Source: Streptomyces jeddahensis (GTDB lineage Bacteria; Actinomycetota; Actinomycetes; Streptomycetales; Streptomycetaceae). From it: a DNA stretch of 36,996 nt. The translations under genes and the position numbers were made by a program. Positions 18,825-26,182 of the stretch are shown in pieces (within the stretch, counting starts at the first letter, position 1; the number at the start of each line of letters is the position of its first letter). The stretch spans positions 1-36,996 of the forward strand of contig NZ_LOHS01000018.1 in the NCBI RefSeq assembly GCF_001642995.1. The letters run 5' to 3'. The notes beneath the pieces were generated by a model. It was not told the DNA's origin and ran no database searches. It saw only the letters and a program-made list of their open reading frames with translations.

Positions 18825-19022
18825 GGGACGAGTCGACAGCCTACCTTGCCCGCGCCCCTGCCCTGCAAACCCGTATCGCGGCAAGGCGGGCGATGCGGCG
18901 TCCGTGCGGCCCGCTGACGGCGAAGTCACCCTGCGCAGCGCGAACTAACCGGCCCGTGTGTTCGTCCTTAACCGGTGGGAGAATGACACGGGGCAGGGCG
19001 GATGACAGCACGGGAGAGGGAC

Positions 19023-20606
19023 GTGACGGCGACACCTTCGCAGCCGTACACACCACAGCCGTATGAACCACAGCCGGACACACCACAGCCGTATGAAGCA
19101 TTTGTGCCGCGCACTCCGCGCGTGCGTTCCCGTCGCCCCGGGCTCCGTCCCGGCCTCCGTCTAGGCGCCCGCCTCCGACCGTGCGCCCGCCTCCGTCCAG
19201 GCGCCGTCCTCCGTCCAGGCGCCGACCTCCGTCCCCGTGCCGGCCTCCGTCCCCGCCCGGGTTCCCCGCTTCGCCCCGCGGCCGCCGTCCTCGACATGGC
19301 TGCCCTGATCCTCCTTCCCCTCCCCCTGTTCGCGGCCGTGCTCCCCGCCGCGTTCGCCGGTGGCGGTACGCGGCGGTGGTTCGGTGGGCGCGGGGAGAGT
19401 CAGCGGGCCGAGGCGCAGGCCGCGAAGGATGCCGCCGCGGCCGCGTTCTACGAGCTGGACACGGCCCAGCGCGATCTGCGGATCTCGATAGAGACGATCA
19501 CCGCGGTCGACGACTCGCCCGCGGCCCGGCGGGCGGTGTCCGACTTCGAGACGCTGGGCCGCCGTATCGACGAGGCCAGCCTGCAGTACATCACCGCGGT
19601 CGACGCCCATGACCTGGACCGCGACGATCTCGAGGCGTCGGTGGCGGCGCGTGCGCGGACCGAGCTGACCCGGGCCAGGGACGAGCTCGGCAAGGTCAAG
19701 AAGGACCTCGACCGCTTCTCCGAGGGGCTCGGGCCGCTGCTCGACAAGGCCGAGACGCAGCTGGCGCGCCTCGCCCCGGCCGTCGAGCGGGCGCGGCAGT
19801 CGCTGCTCGCCGCCAGCAACGCCCTCGATGCGGTACGCGGAGCGGGGCTGAAGGCCGACGATCTCGCGGCCCGGCTGGCCGCCCTCGGACCGGAGCTGAC
19901 CAAACTAAACCAGGGCGCCGGGCGGCACGGCGTAGCGGAGACCCTGCAGCGGGCCGAGCGTGTGGCGCGCGACGCGGAGGCCGTGCGAGCCGAGGCCGAG
20001 CGGCTGCCGGAAAGGGCCGCCGAGATCGACCGCCGGCTCGTCTCACTGCGGACGCGCGCGCAGGCCCTGACAACCCGCGCGGGGCAGGTCGACCCGGTGC
20101 TGAGCGAGCTGCGGCGCCGGTTCACGGCCGCGTGCTGGCAGGACCTGCAGCGGGTGCCGGAGCAGGCGGAGGACAACGTCCGGCAGGCCGAGCTGAAGCT
20201 GAGGGAGGCGCAGCAGGCGCGCGAGGCGCAGCGCTGGCCGGACGCGACCTCGCTCCTGTCCACGGTACGGGCGCTGCTGAACGCGACGGACGAGGCGGTC
20301 TCGGCCGCCGGTGACCGGCTTCAGCGGCTCAACGCGGTCGCCAAGGATCCGCAGCAGGAGATCGAGCGCACCCGGTTCGCCATCCGCGACGCCCAGCGAC
20401 TGGCGATGGCGGGCCGCCATACGCCCGATCCCCGGCATGCGCGACCGCTGGACGACTCGGTCGCCCGTCTCGAACGCGCCATCGCCACGCTGGAGGGGCG
20501 CCACCCCGACTACTGGCACTTCCTGACGGAGACAGAGGCCGTCCGGCGGGCGGTGGCGCGGGTGGTCGGCCAGATCCGGGAAGAGCGGGGGGCGGCGGGG
20601 GCCTGA
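19023..20606 (+). CDS. Coiled-coil membrane protein, function unknown
   Basis: A 527-aa protein. Residues 1-25 are Pro/Gln/Tyr repeats (PYTPQPYEPQPDTPQPYE), followed by an Arg-rich linker of LRPG-like repeats. One membrane segment comes next at about residues 91-112 (MAALILLPLPLFAAVLPAAF). About 400 residues of long amphipathic helices then run to the C-terminus, with heptad-like patterns (LTRARDELGKVKKDLDRF and others), so a rod-like coiled coil is expected. It resembles the helical part of streptomycete TPM-domain proteins but has no TPM domain. The GTG at 19023 was preferred because GGGAGAGGG stands at good distance; an ATG at 19002 is also possible. The linker has codon features of another frame (see findings). 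Confidence 0.82.
   Translation: MTATPSQPYTPQPYEPQPDTPQPYEAFVPRTPRVRSRRPGLRPGLRLGARLRPCARLRPGAVLRPGADLRPRAGLRPRPGSPLRPAAAVLDMAALILLPLPLFAAVLPAAFAGGGTRRWFGGRGESQRAEAQAAKDAAAAAFYELDTAQRDLRISIETITAVDDSPAARRAVSDFETLGRRIDEASLQYITAVDAHDLDRDDLEASVAARARTELTRARDELGKVKKDLDRFSEGLGPLLDKAETQLARLAPAVERARQSLLAASNALDAVRGAGLKADDLAARLAALGPELTKLNQGAGRHGVAETLQRAERVARDAEAVRAEAERLPERAAEIDRRLVSLRTRAQALTTRAGQVDPVLSELRRRFTAACWQDLQRVPEQAEDNVRQAELKLREAQQAREAQRWPDATSLLSTVRALLNATDEAVSAAGDRLQRLNAVAKDPQQEIERTRFAIRDAQRLAMAGRHTPDPRHARPLDDSVARLERAIATLEGRHPDYWHFLTETEAVRRAVARVVGQIREERGAAGA
19051..19097 (+). repeat. 30-bp period coding repeat
   Basis: CACCACAGCCGTATGAA occurs at 19051-19067 and again at 19081-19097, encoding the PQPYE repeats of the coiled-coil protein's N-terminus. 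Confidence 0.8.
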
Positions 20607-20953
20607 AGGGCCGGTACGGCGCGCCGTCCACCGTCGCCGGGGCCTGGGCCCTCGTACGGCCAGCCGTCCACCGTCGCCGTCGCCGTCCGCGTCCCGCCGT
20701 CGCCGACCGCCGGGGTTGGCGACGCGGCCTCCGGGTCGGCGCGCGACGCCCGTGGCCTCCAGGTCGGCGGCCGAGGCCGTGGCCTCCAGTCGGCGCCCGA
20801 GGCCCGTGCGGTCCGTGCCCGATGCGCCGGGGCCGGCGGCACGAGCATTGGCGTTGTCCGTGGCGCAGGCGGATCCTGGTGTTACGTACGCGGCGCGGCG
20901 CCCCGCGAGACACCCCGTACGCGGCCTCCGCGAGCGCGTCAAGGAGGGCGGAC
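20607..20953. other. Repeat-rich intergenic stretch
   Basis: I support no gene in these 347 bp. A 12-bp palindrome ACGGCGCGCCGT lies at 20616-20627. GCCGTCCACCGTCGCCG occurs near 20624 and again near 20663. Three imperfect repeats of 27-28 bp, each starting GGCCTCC and containing GGTCGGCG or TCGGCG, start at 20726, 20754 and 20781. AAGGAGGG at 20941-20948 is the ribosome site of the next gene. Confidence 0.55.
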
Positions 20954-21589
20954 ATGGCAACGCACATACTTCACCCGGAGACCAAGCGGCACTTCCGACT
21001 CGACGAGCATCTGCCCGTCGACCACCGCCTCAGCAAGTTCTACCGCGTCGGCGCTGGTCTGATGGGGCTCGTCCTCATCGCCTTCGGGATCTTCGGGCTC
21101 ATCGGCAAGGTCGGCTTCTTCGACACCCGCGGCGACACGGTCGCCGGGCTGAACACCAACGGCGCACTGAGCGTGCTGTCGATCTGCATCGGGCTGCTGC
21201 TGTTCGCCGGGATGGTGATCGGCGGGAACGTCGCCTCGACGATCAACATGATCGTCGGCGTCGCCTTCATCCTCAGCGGCTTCGTCAACCTCGCCCTGCT
21301 GGACACGGGCTTCAACTTCCTCGCCTTCCGCATCCAGAACGTGCTGTTCAGCTTCGTGGTCGGCGTGATGCTGATGTTCTTCGGCATGTACGGCAGGGTC
21401 GGCTCGGCCCTACCGCACGACAACCCGTACTGGCGGCAGCGTCATCCGGACCAGGCGGCCGAGGAGGAGCGGCAGCGGTCGCTGCCCCGGCGCGGCAACC
21501 TGAGGCCGGCCACCGGGCTGGACGCCGGTGCCGACGACGCCCGCAGCACCGGCATCGGTGTCGCACCAGGGCGGCCACCGCACCGGTGA
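20954..21589 (+). CDS. DUF4383 family membrane protein
   Basis: A 211-aa protein with four membrane segments between about residues 35 and 155. It shows the DUF4383 pattern: a first helix with FYRVGAGLMGLVLIAFGIFG, a conserved GLNTNGALSVLSICIGLLLF, and a final helix ending FGMYGRVG. The function is unknown. The N-terminal 30 residues (HILHPETKRHFRLDEHLPVDHRL) and the Arg/Gln-rich tail are cytoplasmic. The ATG at 20954 has AAGGAGGG just upstream. The stop codon lies in an 8-bp repeat run that leads into a perfect palindrome. Confidence 0.85.
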   Translation: MATHILHPETKRHFRLDEHLPVDHRLSKFYRVGAGLMGLVLIAFGIFGLIGKVGFFDTRGDTVAGLNTNGALSVLSICIGLLLFAGMVIGGNVASTINMIVGVAFILSGFVNLALLDTGFNFLAFRIQNVLFSFVVGVMLMFFGMYGRVGSALPHDNPYWRQRHPDQAAEEERQRSLPRRGNLRPATGLDAGADDARSTGIGVAPGRPPHR

Positions 21590-21633
21590 CACGGTGACGC
21601 GGTGACGCGGTGACCGAGCGCGCTCGGTCACCG
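21584..21633 (+). terminator. 8-bp repeats running into a 26-bp perfect palindrome
   Basis: Four copies of CGGTGAC plus one base run from the stop codon (21584-21615). The last copy is the left arm of the 26-bp palindrome at 21608-21633, whose 13-bp left half is CGGTGACCGAGCG. The palindrome probably ends transcription of the DUF4383 gene. Confidence 0.75.
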
Positions 21634-21669
21634 TGCGCCGTACTCCGTGCCGTCTCGGCACCCGACCGT

Positions 21670-21675
21670 TAATCT
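21670..21675 (+). promoter_or_regulatory. Candidate -10 box of the FmdB gene
   Basis: TAATCT ends 6 nt before the ATG at 21682, which has no Shine-Dalgarno sequence, so the mRNA is probably leaderless. Confidence 0.5.
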
Positions 21676-21681
21676 GTGCGC

Positions 21682-21912
21682 ATGCCTCGCTACGAGTACC
21701 GCTGCCGGACCTGCGGCGACACCTTTGAACTGAGCCGTCCGATGGCCGAGTCCCCCGACCCCGCGGCCTGCCCCGCCGGGCACGACGACACCGTCAAGCT
21801 GCTCTCGACGGTGGCGGTCGGCGGTACGGCCTCGGCGTCGGCCGCCTCCGGGCGCACCAGCCCCGGCGGCGGTGCCGGTGGCGGTTGCTGCGGCGGAGGC
21901 TGCTGCGGCTGA
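21682..21912 (+). CDS. FmdB-type zinc-ribbon protein
   Basis: A 76-aa protein starting MPRYEYRCRTCGDTFE, the hallmark of the FmdB regulatory zinc-ribbon family. The zinc ligands are the Cys pair CRTC and the later Cys and His of CPAGH. The role is unknown; it may be regulatory or a metal-binding chaperone. The C-terminus is a Gly/Cys tail (GGGAGGGCCGGGCCG) with four extra Cys that could bind metal, as in many family members. The ATG at 21682 was preferred to the GTG at 21676 because the family starts with MPxYEY and a TAATCT box stands 6 nt upstream. Confidence 0.9.
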   Translation: MPRYEYRCRTCGDTFELSRPMAESPDPAACPAGHDDTVKLLSTVAVGGTASASAASGRTSPGGGAGGGCCGGGCCG

Positions 21913-21971
21913 CCGCCGCACCTACCGACGCAGGGACCCGACGCCGCCCCCACCAGCGGCGTCGCTCACCT

Positions 21972-22041
21972 CTTCCGGACGACCGCGTGCGGATGACCGC
22001 TTCCGGACGACCGCGTGCGGATCACGGCTTCCGGATCACCG
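21972..22041. repeat. 28-bp tandem repeats at the 3' end of the O-methyltransferase gene
   Basis: A unit beginning CTTCCGGACGACCGCGTGCG occupies 21972-21999 and 22000-22027, with a partial third copy to 22041. The third copy overlaps the stop codon of the minus-strand methyltransferase gene. Confidence 0.8.
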
Positions 22042-22695
22042 CTTCCGAGCCAGCGTCAGCCCGTCCGCCACCGCCAGCATCACGCTCTCCACCCGCTCGT
22101 CGGCCTTCACCCGCTCGTTGAACTCCTTGATCGCCGCCGCAGGACCGGTGGCCCCGGGATCGGTCACGCCGCCGTGCAGGAAGACGTTGTCCACGACGAG
22201 CAGCCCGCCCTGGCGCATCCTCGGCACCAGGGCCTCCCAGTAACCGATGTAGTTCTCCTTGTCCGCGTCGATGAAGGCCATGTCGATGCCCGGCTCCTCC
22301 GGGAGCGCGGCCAGGGTCTCCAGCGCGGGTGCGATCCGTAGTTCGATCTTGTCCTCGACACCGGCCTTCGCCCAGGCCTCGCGCGCATGCTCGGTCCACT
22401 CCTCCGAGACGTCGCAGGTCAGAAGGGTGCCGTCGGGCGGCAGCGCCTGCGCCATGGACAGGGCCGACAGTCCCGTGAAGGTGCCGACCTCCACGATCCG
22501 CCGGGCCCCCGTCAGCCGTACGAGGAACGCCAGGAGCGGCCCCTGCTCCTGAGCGACCTGTTTGCCCGCCACCAGGGGGAGCTGGGTGTGGGTGACGTCC
22601 ACGAGCATGCGCTGCACCGGGTCGAGCGGTGGGTTGTGCCCGAGCATGTACGCGTACAGTTCCTCGGTCAGCGGAGTGGTCTTGCTCCTTGCCAC
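22036..22695 (-). CDS. SAM-dependent O-methyltransferase (CCoAOMT/MdmC type)
   Basis: A 219-aa class I methyltransferase of the cation-dependent O-methyltransferase family, which methylates catechol-like or similar hydroxyls using S-adenosylmethionine. The SAM motif I is RIVEVGTFTGLSALSMA. Motif II-like GTLLTCDVSEEW gives the acidic ribose contact. The metal-binding region is MAFIDADKENYIGYWEAL, with LLVVDNVFLHGGV after it. Family length is normal. The ATG at 22695 has GAGGAGGT upstream. The substrate is unknown. It lies 143 bp downstream of the Ter-associated HAD gene on the same strand, but a hairpin repeat between them (22706-22743) suggests its own transcription unit. Confidence 0.9.
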   Translation of the reverse strand: MARSKTTPLTEELYAYMLGHNPPLDPVQRMLVDVTHTQLPLVAGKQVAQEQGPLLAFLVRLTGARRIVEVGTFTGLSALSMAQALPPDGTLLTCDVSEEWTEHAREAWAKAGVEDKIELRIAPALETLAALPEEPGIDMAFIDADKENYIGYWEALVPRMRQGGLLVVDNVFLHGGVTDPGATGPAAAIKEFNERVKADERVESVMLAVADGLTLARKR

Positions 22696-22705
22696 GTGGA
22701 CCTCC

Positions 22706-22743
22706 TCTCCCCCAGTGCCTTAAAGGCCTGGGAGGTACCCCCA
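22706..22743. repeat. Streptomycete-type hairpin repeat (copy A)
   Basis: TCTCCCCCAG, a 12-nt centre, then CTGGGAGGTACCCCCA. The CCCAG/CTGGG arms pair as a hairpin and the flanks CCCCC/GGGAGG extend it. The same design recurs at 28565-28597. Confidence 0.7.
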
Positions 22744-22838
22744 TCGCTCCCCGGTCGGCTCGTTCCGCTCCCGGTCGGTGGGCTACCGCCGTGTGCCTGC
22801 GAGCGTAGTCCTCGCCCTGGTTGTGAGAGGGAGCCTTC

Positions 22839-23723
22839 TCACACCTCGGCCCCGGCACCCCCGATCGCACCCGAGGCCTCGACGGCACCCGAGGCCTCGA
22901 CCGCACCCAATGCCCCGGCGGCAGCCGCTGCCTCCGCGAACCGCCGCAGTATCTCCTCGCCCGCAGCCACGCCCAGCTCCGCGAGAGCCGTGATCCCGGG
23001 TGCGGTCCAGCCGCTGTCCGCGAGTTCGCCGTGGCCGGGGCGCCAGGCCAGGTCGGCGGCGAGCAGGAGGTCGGCGTCCAGGAGGGAGTCGCCTGCCGCG
23101 AGGGTGAGTTCGGCGCCGGTACGGCGGGCGATCTCGCGTACGGCCGCGCTCTTCGTGAGCGGCTTCGGGACGGCGTAGATCTTGCGGCCCTGGAGGGAGA
23201 CGGTCCAGCCCTTGCCGTCGGCCCAGTCGGCGAGCTCCTTGACCCAGCCCTCGGGGAGCAGGTTGCGCTCGACGACGAGATAGGCGAAGAGGTCCTCGGC
23301 GACGCGCTCCTTGCGCACCCAGGACGCGTCGGCGGTGGCCAGCATGTGGCCGCGCACCTCGTCGAGCGAGGCGCACTCGTGGTCGAGCCGGGCGGCGACC
23401 TGCCGGCGCCAGTCGCGGTCGGTGACGCCGTCGACGAGCAGATGGCCGCCGTTGGCGCAGATCGCGAACCGCGGCGGAGGGCCGGGGAGACTGATCCGGC
23501 CGTACTGCTTGCGGGTGCGGGTGGTGGTCGGGACGAAGACGGCGTTGCGGCCCAGCTCGGCGAGGAGTCCGGCGGCCGTCTCCGTCATGAACGACAGGGG
23601 CTTGCTCTCGTGCACCTCGACGCAGAGGAGCCGGGGCGCCTCGGCGTCGGGCATGGCGAGGGCGAGCGCCGCGCTGGAGTAGATCAGCGTGCGGTCGAGG
23701 TCGCTGGCGACGAGCACCGTCAT
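22839..23723 (-). CDS. Ter-associated HAD family hydrolase
   Basis: A 294-aa haloacid-dehalogenase-superfamily protein with Cof-like (C2-cap) layout. Motif I is SDLDRTLIYS near residue 7, motif II is FVPTTTRTRKQY, motif III is the Lys in PKPLTKSAAVREI, and motif IV is LAAGDSLLDADLL. It is expected to be a phosphatase or phosphotransferase acting on a small phosphorylated metabolite. Its ATG shares one base with the stop of the phosphoribosyltransferase gene (TGATG), so they are translated together; this links it to the putative Ter biosynthetic module. The C-terminal 45 residues are Ala/Gly/Glu-rich low complexity, partly encoded by an exact 18-bp duplication (22867-22902). Confidence 0.88.
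   Translation of the reverse strand: MTVLVASDLDRTLIYSSAALALAMPDAEAPRLLCVEVHESKPLSFMTETAAGLLAELGRNAVFVPTTTRTRKQYGRISLPGPPPRFAICANGGHLLVDGVTDRDWRRQVAARLDHECASLDEVRGHMLATADASWVRKERVAEDLFAYLVVERNLLPEGWVKELADWADGKGWTVSLQGRKIYAVPKPLTKSAAVREIARRTGAELTLAAGDSLLDADLLLAADLAWRPGHGELADSGWTAPGITALAELGVAAGEEILRRFAEAAAAAGALGAVEASGAVEASGAIGGAGAEV
22867..22902 (-). repeat. 18-bp perfect coding duplication in the HAD tail
   Basis: Two adjacent 18-bp units starting GCACCCGAGGCCTCGAC, followed by a partial third, encode the repeated VEASGA of the HAD C-terminus. Confidence 0.85.
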
Positions 23724-26179
23724 CAGTTGCTCACCGCCTTGCCGTCGGCGCCGGTGGCGCCCCGCGTGTACTTGGGGTGGATCAACCCCACGCAGCTGTA
23801 CGGGAGTTCGGCCACTTCCTCGACGGGGACGCCGCGCTGTTCGGCCAGCAGCCTCACGTGGTCCAGGTCGGAACCCGCGCCGCTGTGGGCGAGGATCTTC
23901 CACGGGACGCGGCGCAGCAGCACGCGGGTCGTCTCGCCGACGCCCGGCTTGACGAGGTTCACGTCGTGGATGCCGTACTCCTCGCTGATCCGCTCGACGG
24001 CGGCCCAGCCCTCCCAGGTGGGGGCCCGGTCACCGGAGAGCAGCTCCTTGACCTGGGCATCCACGGCGTCGGCGACCTCGTCGAAGCAGGCCGCGACGGC
24101 GTCCAGGAACGCGCCCGAGACGTCCGCGTCCGCGAGCTCGCGGTAGAACTTCGCGCCGTGGTAGTCGTCGGGGCCGACCAGGTCGGCGCGGAGCACGGTG
24201 CGCGATATCAGCCCGGAGACGGTGGAGTTGAGGCAGGCGGAGGGGATGAGGAAGTCCTCCCGGGTGCCGTAGGTGCGGACGCAGGAACCCGGGTCGGCGA
24301 GGACCGCGATCTCCGGGTCGAAGCCGCTGACGCCCTCCGCCTTCTCGAACTCCACCAGCGCCTGGGCGAGTTCCCGCGTGATGGCTCCCTTGCCGGTCCA
24401 GCCGTCCACGAAGACGATGTCGGCCGGGTCGTGGCGGTCGGCCAGCCAGCGCAGCGCGTTGGCGTCGATGCCGCGTCCGCGCACGATCGAGACGGCGTAG
24501 TGGTGCAGGTCGAGGCCGCGGCGGTGCTGGGCCCAGCGGCGCATCAGTACACCGACGGGTGTGCCGGCGCGGGCGAGCGAGACCAGCACGGGACGGGGCG
24601 AGCGCTCGGCGAGCACGGTCTCCGTCACGACGCCGACCGCCTGTGCGATACGGGCGGCCGACGCCTCGAGAGCGGCATGGAAGAGCTCCTGGTATTCGGG
24701 GCTCGGCTGGTACTCGACGGGCAGCGACTCGGCGTAGTGCGCGCCGCCGCTCTGGATCGCCTCCTCGCGCTCCTCCGTCGGCGCTTCGAGGCGTACGTCC
24801 GAGAGGTCCCGCAGCAGCCAGCCGACCTCCTCCGGCGCGTACGAGGAGAAGGCTGGGCCGCGGAGGGGCTCTGGCAGCATGGAGGGCCTTTCGGGTACGG
24901 ACCTGGGCCCGGGGACGTACGAGGGGACGACCGCGAGCAGGACGTGTGAGGTGTGCGCGGCGAGCTGTGCGAGCAAGCCGTCCGCGGCGTGCAGTGCCGG
25001 GGTGTCGGCTGCGGAGTCGACGACGGCGACGACGGCGTCGAAGCCCGCGCCCGCGACGTTGTAGGCGTAGCGCTCGCCAGGCCCGTCGTCCGGGTCGTCG
25101 TGGGCGGGGAAGACGAGGCGGCTGCGTATCGCGTAGCCGGGGTCGTCGACCGCGAGGACGGGTGAGCGGGTGGTGGTGGAGTACCGGACCTCGGCGTCCG
25201 TCGTGCGCTCCAGCTCCTCCGCCAGCCTGAGCGGCGCGTACATCAACTCCTCGAAGCCGAGGACCAGGACGCGGCGGGCGTCGGCGGGCAGAGCGGCGGC
25301 GAGGCGCTCCGCCATGGCGGGCAGGGCGCGCTCCAGCCGCTCCCGGTGCGCGGGCGTGAAACCGTGGCGGCCGCCGTCGGGGACGTCCTGCGGCCACTGC
25401 AGGTCGATGCGGGTGGCCACCGCCCCGGCTTGCGCGGCCGCGCCGCCCTGCCGCTGCCCCTGCTCGTACGCGGCGACCAGCTCCTGCCCCTTCTGCAGGA
25501 CGCCGTCCGGAAGCCGCACCGTGCCGCTCGCCGCCGTCACAAGGTCCACGCGCGCATCGATCTCGCGGGCGAACTCGTCGAGGCGTCCCTGGTCGGCGGC
25601 GGAGCGCATGTCGACGAGGGCCACGATCACGTAACGCTCGCGCGGATAGCGTCCGTGGAGGGCGCGGATGGTGTTGAGGACGGTGTTGCCGGTGGAGAAC
25701 TCGTCGTCCACCAGCACCAGCGGGCCGTCGCCCGCGAGCAGCGCGGGATCCTCGGGCAGCAGCAGATGCGAGGTGGCGTGCGAGTGCGACTCCTCGAAGC
25801 CGCCGGCCTGCGCGACTCCCGGCACGGAGCGCCGCGTCGAGTGCAGATACGGGGCGAGCCCCACGCCGTCGGCGACCGAGTGCCCGAGGCCGGTGGCCGT
25901 CTCCGCGTATCCGAGGACCACGGCGCGGCCCGCCTCGTCGGCGCCGAGCAGCTCACGCACCCGCTCGCCGAGCGCGAACCCGTGGCCGTAGACCACGGCG
26001 GGCGACTGCGGCACATGCTTGCCCAGGACGTTCGACACGAGCAGATGCGCCCGCTTGGGGTTGCGCCGCAGCGCGAGACCCAGCAGGTCGTGCAGCTTCT
26101 CGTCGCCTTCGAGCTCGACACCGAGCCGCTGGGCGACCCACGTCCCGGACCACACCACGTCGTTCACGTTTCCTTGCAT
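23723..26179 (-). CDS. Ter-type fused phosphoribosyltransferase (PRTase-TRSP-StiP/PRTase)
   Basis: An 818-aa protein that joins three parts found in Ter stress operons. Residues 1-240 are a phosphoribosyltransferase-like region with the PRPP-binding motif LVLVDDEFSTGNT (154-166) and HLLVSNVLGKHVPQSP upstream. Residues about 300-470 match the TRSP region, including the name-giving TTTRSP (335-340) and FSSYAPEEVGWLL (444-456). Residues about 485-800 match the StiP/PRTase_1 region, with SIVRGRGID, VFVDGWTGKGAI (a second PRPP-like loop, 589-600) and DPGSCVRTYGTREDFLIPSA. These proteins are thought to make a nucleoside-like metabolite from PRPP. They are often separate genes elsewhere. Only 3 nt separate it from the lyase-like gene upstream. 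Confidence 0.88.
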   Translation of the reverse strand: MQGNVNDVVWSGTWVAQRLGVELEGDEKLHDLLGLALRRNPKRAHLLVSNVLGKHVPQSPAVVYGHGFALGERVRELLGADEAGRAVVLGYAETATGLGHSVADGVGLAPYLHSTRRSVPGVAQAGGFEESHSHATSHLLLPEDPALLAGDGPLVLVDDEFSTGNTVLNTIRALHGRYPRERYVIVALVDMRSAADQGRLDEFAREIDARVDLVTAASGTVRLPDGVLQKGQELVAAYEQGQRQGGAAAQAGAVATRIDLQWPQDVPDGGRHGFTPAHRERLERALPAMAERLAAALPADARRVLVLGFEELMYAPLRLAEELERTTDAEVRYSTTTRSPVLAVDDPGYAIRSRLVFPAHDDPDDGPGERYAYNVAGAGFDAVVAVVDSAADTPALHAADGLLAQLAAHTSHVLLAVVPSYVPGPRSVPERPSMLPEPLRGPAFSSYAPEEVGWLLRDLSDVRLEAPTEEREEAIQSGGAHYAESLPVEYQPSPEYQELFHAALEASAARIAQAVGVVTETVLAERSPRPVLVSLARAGTPVGVLMRRWAQHRRGLDLHHYAVSIVRGRGIDANALRWLADRHDPADIVFVDGWTGKGAITRELAQALVEFEKAEGVSGFDPEIAVLADPGSCVRTYGTREDFLIPSACLNSTVSGLISRTVLRADLVGPDDYHGAKFYRELADADVSGAFLDAVAACFDEVADAVDAQVKELLSGDRAPTWEGWAAVERISEEYGIHDVNLVKPGVGETTRVLLRRVPWKILAHSGAGSDLDHVRLLAEQRGVPVEEVAELPYSCVGLIHPKYTRGATGADGKAVSN

Positions 26180-26182
26180 CGT

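Noticed and set aside
18714..18830. tRNA-Val as an attachment site of an integrated element
   Set aside because: I found no second copy of the tRNA 3' end and no integrase gene in the window.
18543..18917. 124-aa plus-strand frame over the tRNA region
   Set aside because: The WARTVSNRRHLPCKGSALPL segment is the known false protein made by translating the complement of a tRNA.
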